DNA of 32,274 nt from Pseudocalidococcus azoricus BACA0444. GTDB lineage: Bacteria; Cyanobacteriota; Cyanobacteriia; Thermosynechococcales; Thermosynechococcaceae. Below the pieces are notes generated by a model, which did no database searches, was not told the DNA's origin, and saw only the letters and a list, made by a program, of their open reading frames with translations. The stretch spans positions 1 through 32,274 of the forward strand of contig NZ_JAVMIP010000028.1 in assembly GCF_031729055.1 (NCBI RefSeq), written 5' to 3'. This document shows, one piece after another, positions 25,288 through 32,274 of this stretch. Every line of letters begins with the position of its first letter. Positions within the stretch are counted from its first letter, which is position 1. The position numbers and the translations under genes were made by a program.

Positions 25288-28155
25288 ATGTCTGAGAGCC
25301 TCTACAAAGATACGGTTAACTTGCCCAAAACAGCCTTTGAAATGCGGGCCAATGCGGCAAAACGGGAACCTGAAATCCAGGCCTGGTGGCAAGAACAGCA
25401 AATTTACGAAACTCTTTCCAAAAATAACCCCGGCCCCCGCTTTACTCTTCACGATGGCCCTCCCTATGCCAATGGCGCGCTCCATATTGGCCATGCAATG
25501 AACAAAACCCTGAAGGACATAATCAATAAATATCAACTGCTCCAGGGGAAAAAAGTCACCTATATTCCCGGTTGGGATTGTCACGGGCTGCCGATTGAAT
25601 TGAAAGTCCTGCAAAACCTCAAGCCTGAAGAACGCCGGGGCCTGGATGCACTGGCACTCCGTCAAAAAGCCAAGGAATTTGCCCTCAAGACCGTCAATGA
25701 ACAAAGTCAAAGTTTCCAGCGTTATGGCGTTTGGGGGAATTGGGATGAACCTTATCTCACCTTGAAACCCGCCTATGAAGCCGCTCAGATCGGAGTGTTT
25801 GGAGAAATGGTGCTCAAGGGCTATATCTATCGGGGCTTAAAGCCGGTGCATTGGAGTCCCAGTTCCCAAACTGCCTTGGCCGAAGCCGAGTTGGAATATC
25901 CAGAAGGTCATGTTTCCCAAAGTTTGTATGCGGCTTTTGAAGTCACCTCACTGTCCCAACCGCTACAGCTTCCCTTGGATTCATTTCTGGGCGAATTGGG
26001 AATTGCGATTTGGACAACCACGCCTTGGACAATTCCCGGTAATTTAGGCGTGAGTGTTAATCCCGAATTGGTCTATGCCGTTGTTGAAATCGGTGAACAA
26101 GCCCCAGGCCGGTTTAAGTATTTGATCGTGGCCAAAGATTTAGTCGAGCGACTGGAAGCAGTATTGGGGACAACTCTAACCATCCAGGCCACGGTCATGG
26201 GCAAAACCCTAGAACACACCCGTTATCGCCATCCTTTATTTGAGCGGGAAAGTGAAGTCCTGATTGGTGGCGATTATGTGACTACGGAATCGGGGACAGG
26301 CTTAGTCCACACGGCCCCAGGCCATGGGTTAGAAGACTATGGAGTCGGTCAACGCTATGGACTTCCGATTTTGTCGCCAGTGGATGATCGGGGGAATTTT
26401 ACCGAAGAAGCGGGGGAATTTGCCGGGTTAAATGTTCTGGCTGAAGGCAACACCGCCATTATTAATGCCTTAGACGAGGTGGGCGCACTTCTCAAACAAG
26501 AACCCTATAACCACAAATATCCCTACGATTGGCGCACCAAAAAACCGACCATTTTCCGGGCCACAGAACAGTGGTTTGCCTCAGTTTCTGGATTTCGGGA
26601 TGCTGCCTTAGAAGCGATTGCCCAGGTGAAATGGATTCCAGCCCAAGGGGAAAACCGGATTACCTCCATGGTGGCCGAGCGTTCCGATTGGTGTATTTCC
26701 CGGCAAAGAAGTTGGGGTGTGCCGATTCCCGTCTTTTATCACAACGAAACAAATGAACCCCTCTTAAACGCCGCAACCATTGCCCACGTCCAGGCCCTGA
26801 TTGCCCAACACGGTTCGGATATTTGGTGGCAGTTATCGGTGGCGGAATTATTGCCGGAGTCCTATCGAGAGGTGGCGGATCAGTATCGTAAGGGCCTGGA
26901 TACGATGGATGTCTGGTTTGACTCGGGTTCGAGTTGGGCGGCGGTCTTAGGCGAGGATTTATACCCCGCGAATTTGTATTTGGAAGGTTCTGATCAACAT
27001 CGGGGTTGGTTTCAATCTAGTTTGCTCACCAGTGTGGCGGTCAAAGGCCAGGCCCCCTATCAATCGGTCTTAACCCACGGGTTTGTCTTGGATGAACAGG
27101 GCCGGAAAATGAGCAAATCTTTGGGGAATGTGGTTGATCCCAAAATCGTCATCGAGGGCGGCACAAACCAAAAAGAAGAACCTGCCTATGGGGCCGATGT
27201 CTTGCGGTTGTGGGTTTCCTCTGTGGATTACTCGACAGATGTCCCGGTGGGAAAAAATATTCTCAAGCAACTCTCGGATGTTTATCGGAAAATTCGCAAC
27301 ACGGCCCGGTTCCTGTTAGGCAATCTCCACGACTTCGACCCTAGCCAAGATGCGATTCCCTACGCCCAACTGCCAGAATTGGATCGCTATATGCTGCATC
27401 GGATTGGTGAAGTCTTTACCGATGTTACAAATGCCTTTGAAAGCTATCAATTTTTCCGCTTTTTCCAGACGGTGCAAAACTTCTGTGTCGTAGATTTGTC
27501 CAATTTCTATCTCGACATTGCCAAGGATCGCCTGTATATCAGTGCCATCGATGCCCTGCGCCGCCGCAGTTGTCAGACGGTTCTGGCCATTGCCTTAGAA
27601 AATCTTGCCAAAGCCATTGCCCCAGTTTTGTGTCATTTAGCCGAGGATATTTGGCAGTTTCTCCCCTACACCACACCCCATAAATCCGTGTTTCAATCGG
27701 GCTGGGTGAATTTAAGCGAAAACTGGCATGATCCCCAATTGGCAACCCGATGGCAAAAACTGCGGGATATTCGCACAGAAGTAAACAAGGTTTTAGAACA
27801 GGCCAGGGCTGATAAATTCATTGGTTCACCCTTAGAAGCTAAACTCTTACTTCATATTGCTGATCCTGAATCTCGGGAAACCTTAGCCGACTTTAATCCT
27901 GATAGTTTGAGTGGTAATGGCGTGGATGAGTTGCGTTACTTGTTCCTCACGTCTCAGGTTGAACTCTTGGATTCGGCTATTGATTTATCTGAGTTGAAGT
28001 ATCAGGTAGAAGCAGGGGGCCTGGGGATTGGGATTGTCAAAGCCGATGGTGAAAAGTGTGATCGCTGTTGGAACTATTCAGAGCGAGTTGGCAAAATTGA
28101 GGCTCATCCCCTAATTTGCGAACGGTGTGTCGGTGCTTTACACGGTCAGTTTTGA
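25288..28155 (+). CDS. ileS: Isoleucyl-tRNA synthetase
   Basis: A class I aminoacyl-tRNA synthetase charging tRNA-Ile with isoleucine. The 955-aa product is full-length bacterial type: HIGH at 66-69 in GALHIGHAMNKTLKD, the editing (CP1) domain with IAIWTTTPWTIPGN and TESGTGLVHTAPGHG, the catalytic WCISRQRSWGVPIP and GSDQHRGWFQSSLL blocks, KMSKS at about 607-611, an anticodon-binding helical domain, and a C-terminal zinc knuckle CDRCWNYSERVG...LICERC. Start ATG at 25288 aligns with the family start. The small gene of the HNH pair begins 17 bp after its stop and could be co-transcribed. Confidence 0.98.
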   Translation: MSESLYKDTVNLPKTAFEMRANAAKREPEIQAWWQEQQIYETLSKNNPGPRFTLHDGPPYANGALHIGHAMNKTLKDIINKYQLLQGKKVTYIPGWDCHGLPIELKVLQNLKPEERRGLDALALRQKAKEFALKTVNEQSQSFQRYGVWGNWDEPYLTLKPAYEAAQIGVFGEMVLKGYIYRGLKPVHWSPSSQTALAEAELEYPEGHVSQSLYAAFEVTSLSQPLQLPLDSFLGELGIAIWTTTPWTIPGNLGVSVNPELVYAVVEIGEQAPGRFKYLIVAKDLVERLEAVLGTTLTIQATVMGKTLEHTRYRHPLFERESEVLIGGDYVTTESGTGLVHTAPGHGLEDYGVGQRYGLPILSPVDDRGNFTEEAGEFAGLNVLAEGNTAIINALDEVGALLKQEPYNHKYPYDWRTKKPTIFRATEQWFASVSGFRDAALEAIAQVKWIPAQGENRITSMVAERSDWCISRQRSWGVPIPVFYHNETNEPLLNAATIAHVQALIAQHGSDIWWQLSVAELLPESYREVADQYRKGLDTMDVWFDSGSSWAAVLGEDLYPANLYLEGSDQHRGWFQSSLLTSVAVKGQAPYQSVLTHGFVLDEQGRKMSKSLGNVVDPKIVIEGGTNQKEEPAYGADVLRLWVSSVDYSTDVPVGKNILKQLSDVYRKIRNTARFLLGNLHDFDPSQDAIPYAQLPELDRYMLHRIGEVFTDVTNAFESYQFFRFFQTVQNFCVVDLSNFYLDIAKDRLYISAIDALRRRSCQTVLAIALENLAKAIAPVLCHLAEDIWQFLPYTTPHKSVFQSGWVNLSENWHDPQLATRWQKLRDIRTEVNKVLEQARADKFIGSPLEAKLLLHIADPESRETLADFNPDSLSGNGVDELRYLFLTSQVELLDSAIDLSELKYQVEAGGLGIGIVKADGEKCDRCWNYSERVGKIEAHPLICERCVGALHGQF

Positions 28156-28172
28156 GGCTAACGAGGTGAAAC

Positions 28173-28415
28173 ATGAATGCCCAACTGATGATTCAGCCTT
28201 CTTCCTTTATTGATGCTGGAATCCAAATGAAGCCAGTTCGAGGACTGTTCTTGTTCAAATTCAGCGAAACCTTACAAGAGCGGCTGGAAAATCTGAACGA
28301 AAAACGACGGGAATCCACATTATCAAAAGATGAAGAAGTGGAACTGACGGGAATTTTAGAACTCGACCGGATTTTTACGCTGCTTAATGCAAAGATTATT
28401 GCTGAGTCTGCCTAG
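28173..28415 (+). CDS. 80-aa protein paired with an HNH nuclease
   Basis: A small helical protein: residues about 33-75 form an LQERLENLNEKRRESTLSKD then EEVELTGILELDRIFTLLNAK helical hairpin. This pattern I associate with small proteins encoded directly before HNH nucleases in cyanobacteria. GAGGTG lies about 6 bases before the ATG. It begins 17 bp after ileS and ends 2 bp before the HNH gene, so the pair should be translated together. An antitoxin or adaptor role is possible but unproven. Confidence 0.75.
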   Translation: MNAQLMIQPSSFIDAGIQMKPVRGLFLFKFSETLQERLENLNEKRRESTLSKDEEVELTGILELDRIFTLLNAKIIAESA

Positions 28416-28417
28416 AT

Positions 28418-28867
28418 ATGGCGATTTCCAAAGAGATTCGGCACCGTGTTCGAGAGCGGGCCAAGTATCTATGTGAATACTGCCACTCTTCTGAAGAAGC
28501 CAGTGCCGCCCGTTTTGAAGTTGACCATATCCAACCACGTTCTCGTGGAGGGGCAGATACATTGGATAATTTAGCCTTGGCTTGTCAACGATGTAATAGC
28601 CACCGTTATAACTTCACAGAAGGAGTTGATCCCGAATCTCAAGTTTCAACTCAGTTGTTTAACCCACGGTTACATCAGTGGAATGAGCATTTCGTTTGGG
28701 AGAAGACTGGCTTAGTGATTCGGGGTAAGACCTCTACTGGGCGGGCAACGTGTAATCGTTTAGACTTAAATGATCAAGAGCATAATGATGGGGCAATTGT
28801 TAAAGCTCGTAGTTTCTGGATTCGCGGCGGTTGGCATCCACCATCTGATGATGTCATCGAATCTTGA
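28418..28867 (+). CDS. HNH endonuclease
   Basis: A 149-aa protein with an N-terminal HNH nuclease domain. CEYC (19-22) and CQRC (56-59) form the zinc site; FEVDHIQPRSRGG (33-45) carries the catalytic D-H pair, followed by DNL (50-52) and N60-SH62. The remaining 85 residues (QLFNPRLHQWNEHFVWEKTG and onward) form the tail seen in this cyanobacterial subfamily. It starts 2 bp after its small partner. The target is unknown; stand-alone HNH proteins serve in restriction, homing or repair. The AT content rises after this gene. Confidence 0.88.
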   Translation: MAISKEIRHRVRERAKYLCEYCHSSEEASAARFEVDHIQPRSRGGADTLDNLALACQRCNSHRYNFTEGVDPESQVSTQLFNPRLHQWNEHFVWEKTGLVIRGKTSTGRATCNRLDLNDQEHNDGAIVKARSFWIRGGWHPPSDDVIES

Positions 28868-29203
28868 GGGTTGACAAATATCTTATTTCAGCGAAATAGT
28901 GCTTACCCTTGTGAACATCCCTGGCCAAGACAAAGAGCTTCTAGGGTGTTGGTGGCAGAATATTGTCGCTCATAAAAACTGATAAAAAGCTGATACAGCT
29001 TATTATACAGAAAATATTAAATGATTAGCAAATTTGGAGTACTTTCAAGCAAATTGCATGATAAGTAGACTATAGATGGAGTTATCTGGCTTTTTGCCAC
29101 ACATACACTAGTTAGGTTGCTTTAAATTTGGGATAGGACGAGGCTTCCATAACCTTTGTAGTTGCTCATAAGCTAAGCTTTTAACAGTATTATCAGTGAT
29201 TCT
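28868..29203. other. AT-rich spacer upstream of the orphan nuclease gene
   Basis: No ORF of note. It has a TTGACA at about 28872, small inverted repeats TATTTC-AGC-GAAATA (near 28884-28899) and AAGCTG-ATA-CAGCTT (near 28987-29001), and GTTAGGTTG at 29111-29119, whose inverse CAACCTAAC recurs 7 bases after the stop of the next gene. No terminator is clear. Confidence 0.5.
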
Positions 29204-30628
29204 ATGCCTAAAAAAATAAACGAGATTTTTGGAATTGCTGAGGAAGCTCTAAGAAAAGAGGGGGTATTTAACGGATTCATAGACCTTGACTCAAAGTTCT
29301 ATGTTGATCCCCATCTTCTTGAAAGAACGAAAGTTCCAGAACTTGAGAACTCGTATCTAAGTTTTAAGACTCATTTCACAGAAATTATTCATCTTTTACA
29401 GGCAACCAAACATTCTGGCGATAGGTTCTTTCGTGAAGCTCACAGAAAATTGATATTTCCAGAATTGCCATTTGTATCTTTAGGCTATTCTACTGAGGGT
29501 ACATCAGGTAGTGGTATTGGTTCAGGAATTGCTCTAAATCTAACCAGTACTGCCTGGGAAATCATACAAGCAGGCATAGCTGATCCAGTTATTTTTGAGC
29601 TAGTGGGACTTCTTGAAGAAAACATTGGTGCTGATCGAATCAGCGATATGGCAATTTATATCATTCTTCTGGACTTACTAACTTACTCAGAACGAGTTGC
29701 TAAAAATCTCAATTTAAATACCTGTCAAGTAAAGGCATACGGAAAGGAATTTTCACTACCAGCCATTACTGGTACTAATCGCCCTACAGTATTGATTCCT
29801 TACGAAATTCTAAATGACCTTCCTGTAGCAAATGGTTGGGATGATATTGATCGTGTTTGCGCACATAACGAGGACTTGCGTAATCGCGTAAATGAGATCA
29901 TCGGAGATACTTGGAAGGATGAATCAGGAAAGAAAAGAAGAATCCCGAAACGTGAGTTGAAATACATTCTCCTTAATCATCCCGAAGTACTGAAAGATTT
30001 AGTAGAACAATACAAGAGAAATTCTGTCGAAAAATACGATTTTGAAAAAGATCCATCAGGACAGCTCATTTGGCATGATATCGCAAGAGAATACGCTAGT
30101 CTTTATCCACTTTTATTAGGTGTAGATAAAGTAACTCCAGAAAATATTCTTCAATTAGTTCTCAAGATATGTAGTCATTTCAAAGTTTTGGTTGAGGCTA
30201 ATGGGTTGTCTGTACATTTTTGGAATGAGTCAAAAAAACTTCGGAATGAGCGTTTTGCACAATTGCTTTTCTTTGGTATAGCTGATGCCTACTGCGGTGC
30301 TCATAATCTAGATTTAAATAGAGAACCTAACGCTGGGCGCGGGCCTGTTGATTTCAAGATTTCTAGCGGCTACAATGCGCGGGTGAATGTTGAGATAAAA
30401 TACACATCAAATAATATTAGAGCAGGCTATGAGAAACAACTTCAAATATATAACGCTGCCGAACGGACTCAATACAGTATTTTTTTGATTATTAGAACTA
30501 CTGAGTCTACTAAAGCTTTAGACGAGCTAATTAAATTTAGAATGGATCAAGTGTCTGCTGGTAAAAGGGCACCAGAGATTTTCATTGTTGATGGAAGAGT
30601 TTTGCCTTCCGCAAGTAAAACAAAGTAA
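29204..30628 (+). CDS. Orphan protein with C-terminal PD-(D/E)XK-type nuclease signature
   Basis: A 474-aa protein I cannot assign to a named family. The N-terminal part (1-170) begins MPKKINEIFGIAEEALRKEG and contains FIDLDSKFYVDPHLLE, the glycine-rich GYSTEGTSGSGIGSGIALNL (about 98-118) and EENIGADRISDMAIYIILLDLL (about 144-165). The middle is helical and charged. The C-terminal 110 residues resemble a PD-(D/E)XK nuclease: D383 in GPVDFKISS, then E397-I-K399 in NVEIKYTSN, followed by GYEKQLQIYNAAERTQ and SIFLIIRTTES. No methylase, helicase or ATPase gene is beside it, so a classical restriction system is not evident. Base composition is AT-rich unlike the core genes. A single-gene defence or abortive-infection nuclease is a reasonable guess. 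Confidence 0.75.
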   Translation: MPKKINEIFGIAEEALRKEGVFNGFIDLDSKFYVDPHLLERTKVPELENSYLSFKTHFTEIIHLLQATKHSGDRFFREAHRKLIFPELPFVSLGYSTEGTSGSGIGSGIALNLTSTAWEIIQAGIADPVIFELVGLLEENIGADRISDMAIYIILLDLLTYSERVAKNLNLNTCQVKAYGKEFSLPAITGTNRPTVLIPYEILNDLPVANGWDDIDRVCAHNEDLRNRVNEIIGDTWKDESGKKRRIPKRELKYILLNHPEVLKDLVEQYKRNSVEKYDFEKDPSGQLIWHDIAREYASLYPLLLGVDKVTPENILQLVLKICSHFKVLVEANGLSVHFWNESKKLRNERFAQLLFFGIADAYCGAHNLDLNREPNAGRGPVDFKISSGYNARVNVEIKYTSNNIRAGYEKQLQIYNAAERTQYSIFLIIRTTESTKALDELIKFRMDQVSAGKRAPEIFIVDGRVLPSASKTK

Positions 30629-30651
30629 CAAAAACAACCTAACAACCGTTA

Positions 30652-30794
30652 TAGCAAACAGTATTGATTCGTGAGATTTGAGCCAAATTTTTTATATCTG
30701 CAAAGTTTTGATTTCACCCTAGGTTCCGTCAAGGGCTGTTCCTTACCAATGCCTGTGATGTTCAATTATTCTCACAAATGAAGACGGCCTGTTA
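30652..30794 (+). mobile_element. 143-bp MITE-like element, copy 2
   Basis: Exactly as long as the copy at 1292-1434 and inverted relative to it, flanked by TA at 30650-30651 and 30795-30796. Its ends TAGCAAACAGTATTGATT and (read inward) TAACAGGCCGTCTTCATT form an imperfect inverted repeat. It lies 23 bp after the orphan nuclease gene and 37 bp from the end of the decayed DUF5615 gene. It encodes nothing. Confidence 0.8.
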
Positions 30795-30831
30795 TATTTA
30801 TGCAAGAGGCAGTATCTGTCCACTATCCTCA

Positions 30832-31193
30832 TTAAATCCAATTACTCAGAAATTATAGCTGTCCCTGCATTTCTGCTGAGGACTTAATGTTTATCAGTGT
30901 CAGCGCTCCTTGTAGCAAGTTGCAACCCCGTATCGTTGCTGCGGAGCTAAGATAATTCCCCCATGAGACAAGCCTTGCCCAATGAGAGTAGTGTGCAATT
31001 GGTAAAAGTCTCTAGTATTGAAACTAAAAATAACTCGACCATTTTCCTTTGCCCAATCTAGTTGATCTTCATCCGACCTATGGAGCATTCCCACATCTAC
31101 AACTGTCAGGACATCCACATTGCGAGATTTCAAAGCTTGAACAAAGTCCTCATCCATTGAGTCCTCGTCAAGGTACAAGAGTATCTGGCTCAT
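30832..31193 (-). pseudogene. Frameshifted DUF5615 (PIN-like) toxin
   Basis: The intact part (30900-31193) encodes 97 residues of a DUF5615 PIN-like protein: LLYLDEDSMD with Asp9/Asp11, LKSRNVDVLTVVDVGMLHRSD, VIFSFNTRDF with Asp62, and GGIILAPQQRYGV. The family continues for about 20-25 more residues. Here those residues are found in another frame, ALTLINIKSSAEMQGQL, then a stop, then FLSNWI ending at 30832. So there is a one-base shift near 30915-30925 plus an in-frame stop. It pairs with the DUF433 gene 10 bp upstream. Whether the 97-aa product keeps activity is unknown; the acidic core residues lie before the shift. Confidence 0.75.
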
Positions 31194-31203
31194 CTAAAAT
31201 TCG

Positions 31204-31491
31204 TTAAACCCTTTTGCTGTGCAATCCTGCGAGCTTGTGGTATTCAGCATCTTCTTCAGCCAAATCTACTTCAATCTCATCACGATTCGCATGATAATAA
31301 GCCAAAGCAGCATAAATTTGGGCAAGGCTTAGGTGGCTCATCCGACGAGCAATTTCCTCTGCATTTGCACCTTGCTTGTATAAAACAACTACTCGACGAA
31401 CAGAGGTTCCTGTCCCTGTAATGACTGGACGACCGTGACCAATATCTGGGGAACGAGTGACTAATGTGCCGATATCAATAGCAGCAGACAT
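31204..31491 (-). CDS. DUF433 antitoxin of a DUF433/DUF5615 module
   Basis: A 95-aa DUF433 protein with the typical start (IDIGTLVTRSPDIGHGRPVI), TGTSVRRVVVLYKQGANAEE and a helix-turn-helix-like LSLAQIYAALAYYHANRDEI. DUF433 proteins are putative antitoxins that bind DNA and are encoded before DUF5615 PIN-like toxins, the arrangement here (10-bp gap). The C-terminal EVDLAEEDAEYHKLA tail is normal. The antitoxin is intact while its toxin partner is frameshifted. Confidence 0.88.
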   Translation of the reverse strand: MSAAIDIGTLVTRSPDIGHGRPVITGTGTSVRRVVVLYKQGANAEEIARRMSHLSLAQIYAALAYYHANRDEIEVDLAEEDAEYHKLAGLHSKRV

Positions 31492-31610
31492 AGTTTATAC
31501 CGCGGTGGTGAGCTACGGATTATTCATGTCAGTCTAACATTTTGCATCAGAGTAGAGAAATGCATTTTTGTTGCAACGACAGATAATTTGTTATCCGTCG
31601 AATTCAACCA

Positions 31611-31838
31611 TTAAACTACTTTGGCATCTAATATCTGTGGAATCCATGTCTTGATAATTGCGTGTCTATGCACACCCAATCGTGTAGCTTCTTTATCTAA
31701 AGCCTCAACCATCCAGACTGGGAAATCAACATTGACACGTTTAGTTTCCAATCCTGGCCGCTTTGCAGAACTCAAATCAAAGTGTTCAAGAATTTCCAAA
31801 CCTTGATCGAATTTCATATCTAGCTCTTCAGCATTCAT
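31611..31838 (-). CDS. BrnA-like antitoxin
   Basis: A 75-aa antitoxin in the BrnA/CopG ribbon-helix-helix group. It has an acidic N-terminal half (MNAEELDMKFDQGLEILEHF) that would bind the toxin and a C-terminal DNA-binding part, TKRVNVDFPVWMVEALDKEA followed by TRLGVHRHAIIKTWI. The frame is open further upstream to 31943, but the ATG at 31838 is chosen because it overlaps the end of the toxin gene by 11 bases, as usual in brnTA operons, and the extra upstream residues are out-of-frame toxin sequence. Such proteins repress their own operon. Confidence 0.85.
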   Translation of the reverse strand: MNAEELDMKFDQGLEILEHFDLSSAKRPGLETKRVNVDFPVWMVEALDKEATRLGVHRHAIIKTWIPQILDAKVV

Positions 31839-32084
31839 AAAATTCAACCTCATCATTACGAGAAGGCAGCACTGAAATAATTCGGATGTTTTCGTTGCGG
31901 TAGGTAGCAATAGCAGACCAACATTTTCCGTCAATTTTACCAATCACCATAAAATGAGACTCCCTAGTAGATTTGGCCTGGATTTCTACCCTTTGAGGAT
32001 CATCCCAAAGAATTGTGCACGCTCAAAATCTATTCCATGTTTAGATTGATTGCGCTGACTCTTTTCTAGGTCATACTCAAACAC
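31828..32084 (-). pseudogene. Frameshifted BrnT-family toxin
   Basis: Reading from a GTG at 32084 gives FEYDLEKSQRNQSKHGIDFE then RAQ. About one base is missing near 32001-32012, after which the other frame gives WDDPQRVEIQAKSTRESHFM followed by VIGKIDGKCWSAIATYRN, ENIRIISVLPSRNDEVEFYEC and a stop at 31828. This is the complete BrnT text (ribonuclease toxin with a RelE-like fold) split by a single frameshift. The 257-bp length is consistent with one missing base in an 86-codon gene. It overlaps brnA by 11 bp. No full-length toxin can be made unless frameshifting occurs or the base is a sequencing error. Confidence 0.8.
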
Positions 32085-32096
32085 CTGAAGTTTTCC

Positions 32097-32124
32097 GGTA
32101 TATTAGACATACCTTTATTATACC
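32097..32124. promoter_or_regulatory. Possible operator/promoter of the brnTA operon
   Basis: An inverted repeat GGTATA (32097-32102) / TATACC (32119-32124) lies just before the brnT start, and the minus strand reads TATAAT at 32122-32117. This suits an autoregulated toxin-antitoxin promoter, but no good -35 is visible. Confidence 0.35.
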
Positions 32125-32274
32125 AAAACAATGCTGAAATACCTCCTAATCGGGCATACTACTGTGTGAACCCATACGGCGTAATAGAGATAGACTTGTC
32201 AAGAGATTTAGAAAGTTATTGGTAGTACTAAATCAGTAATGATGCATTGTAGTGGTGAATAAAATTCAAAAGTA

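Noticed and set aside
29204..30628. Classical type II restriction-modification locus
   Set aside because: No methyltransferase gene or motif is found on either strand next to the nuclease-like gene within this window.
1..32274. CRISPR array, prophage structural genes, rRNA
   Set aside because: No regularly spaced direct repeats, capsid/tail/terminase-like proteins or rRNA sequence were seen.

Overview
The window is chromosomal DNA from a unicellular cyanobacterium. The evidence is a photosystem I psaE gene, several families confined to cyanobacteria (DUF2808, DUF4079, the DUF2325/coiled-coil protein, the short CPHC zinc-ribbon protein), and a sucrose-phosphate synthase next to a GH100 neutral invertase. 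The SGSASG loop insert in PsaE resembles Thermosynechococcus and its Synechococcus relatives; this placement is an inference. Core genes are densely peppered with the words GGCCTGG and CCAGGCC, and I noticed no HIP1 (GCGATCGC) site.

Left end (1-1480): a decayed IS4-family transposase. It keeps one reading frame with five in-frame stops, is interrupted by a 103-bp MITE-like insertion at a TA, and is followed by a second, 143-bp MITE-like element. Next (1485-5930) come mutM, psaE, a DUF2808 protein, a peptide-type binding lipoprotein, an unlisted 50-aa zinc-ribbon gene and the 5-formyl-THF cyclo-ligase.

6.1-8.6 kb is a small genomic-island remnant beside tRNA-Asp. It holds a truncated P4-type integrase, a coiled-coil membrane protein, a possible DNA-binding protein, a SWIM-finger protein and a 56-aa acidic protein. 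Similar ~31-bp repeats lie at both ends. A terminator at 6351 faces a stretch with no ORF and may end a small RNA.

8.6-28.2 kb is ordinary core genome: DUF4079, coaE, the DUF2325 protein, divergent sucrose synthesis and breakdown genes (sps and GH100 invertase), sppA, an AI-2E family exporter, serA-prmA, a DUF6464-like protein, a CsgG-like protein, a GldG-like protein, an NlpC/P60 endopeptidase, a TIGR00725 protein and ileS.

28.2-32.3 kb is accessory DNA, AT-rich from about 28.9 kb. It has a small-protein/HNH nuclease pair directly behind ileS, a 474-aa protein with a C-terminal PD-(D/E)XK nuclease signature and no recognised partner, another 143-bp MITE in opposite orientation to the first, and two toxin-antitoxin modules (DUF433/DUF5615 and BrnTA). 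In both modules the toxin is frameshifted and the antitoxin frame is open. The orphan nuclease is the best candidate for an undescribed defence-type gene. The MITEs and the paired toxin decay are the best directly visible structural findings.
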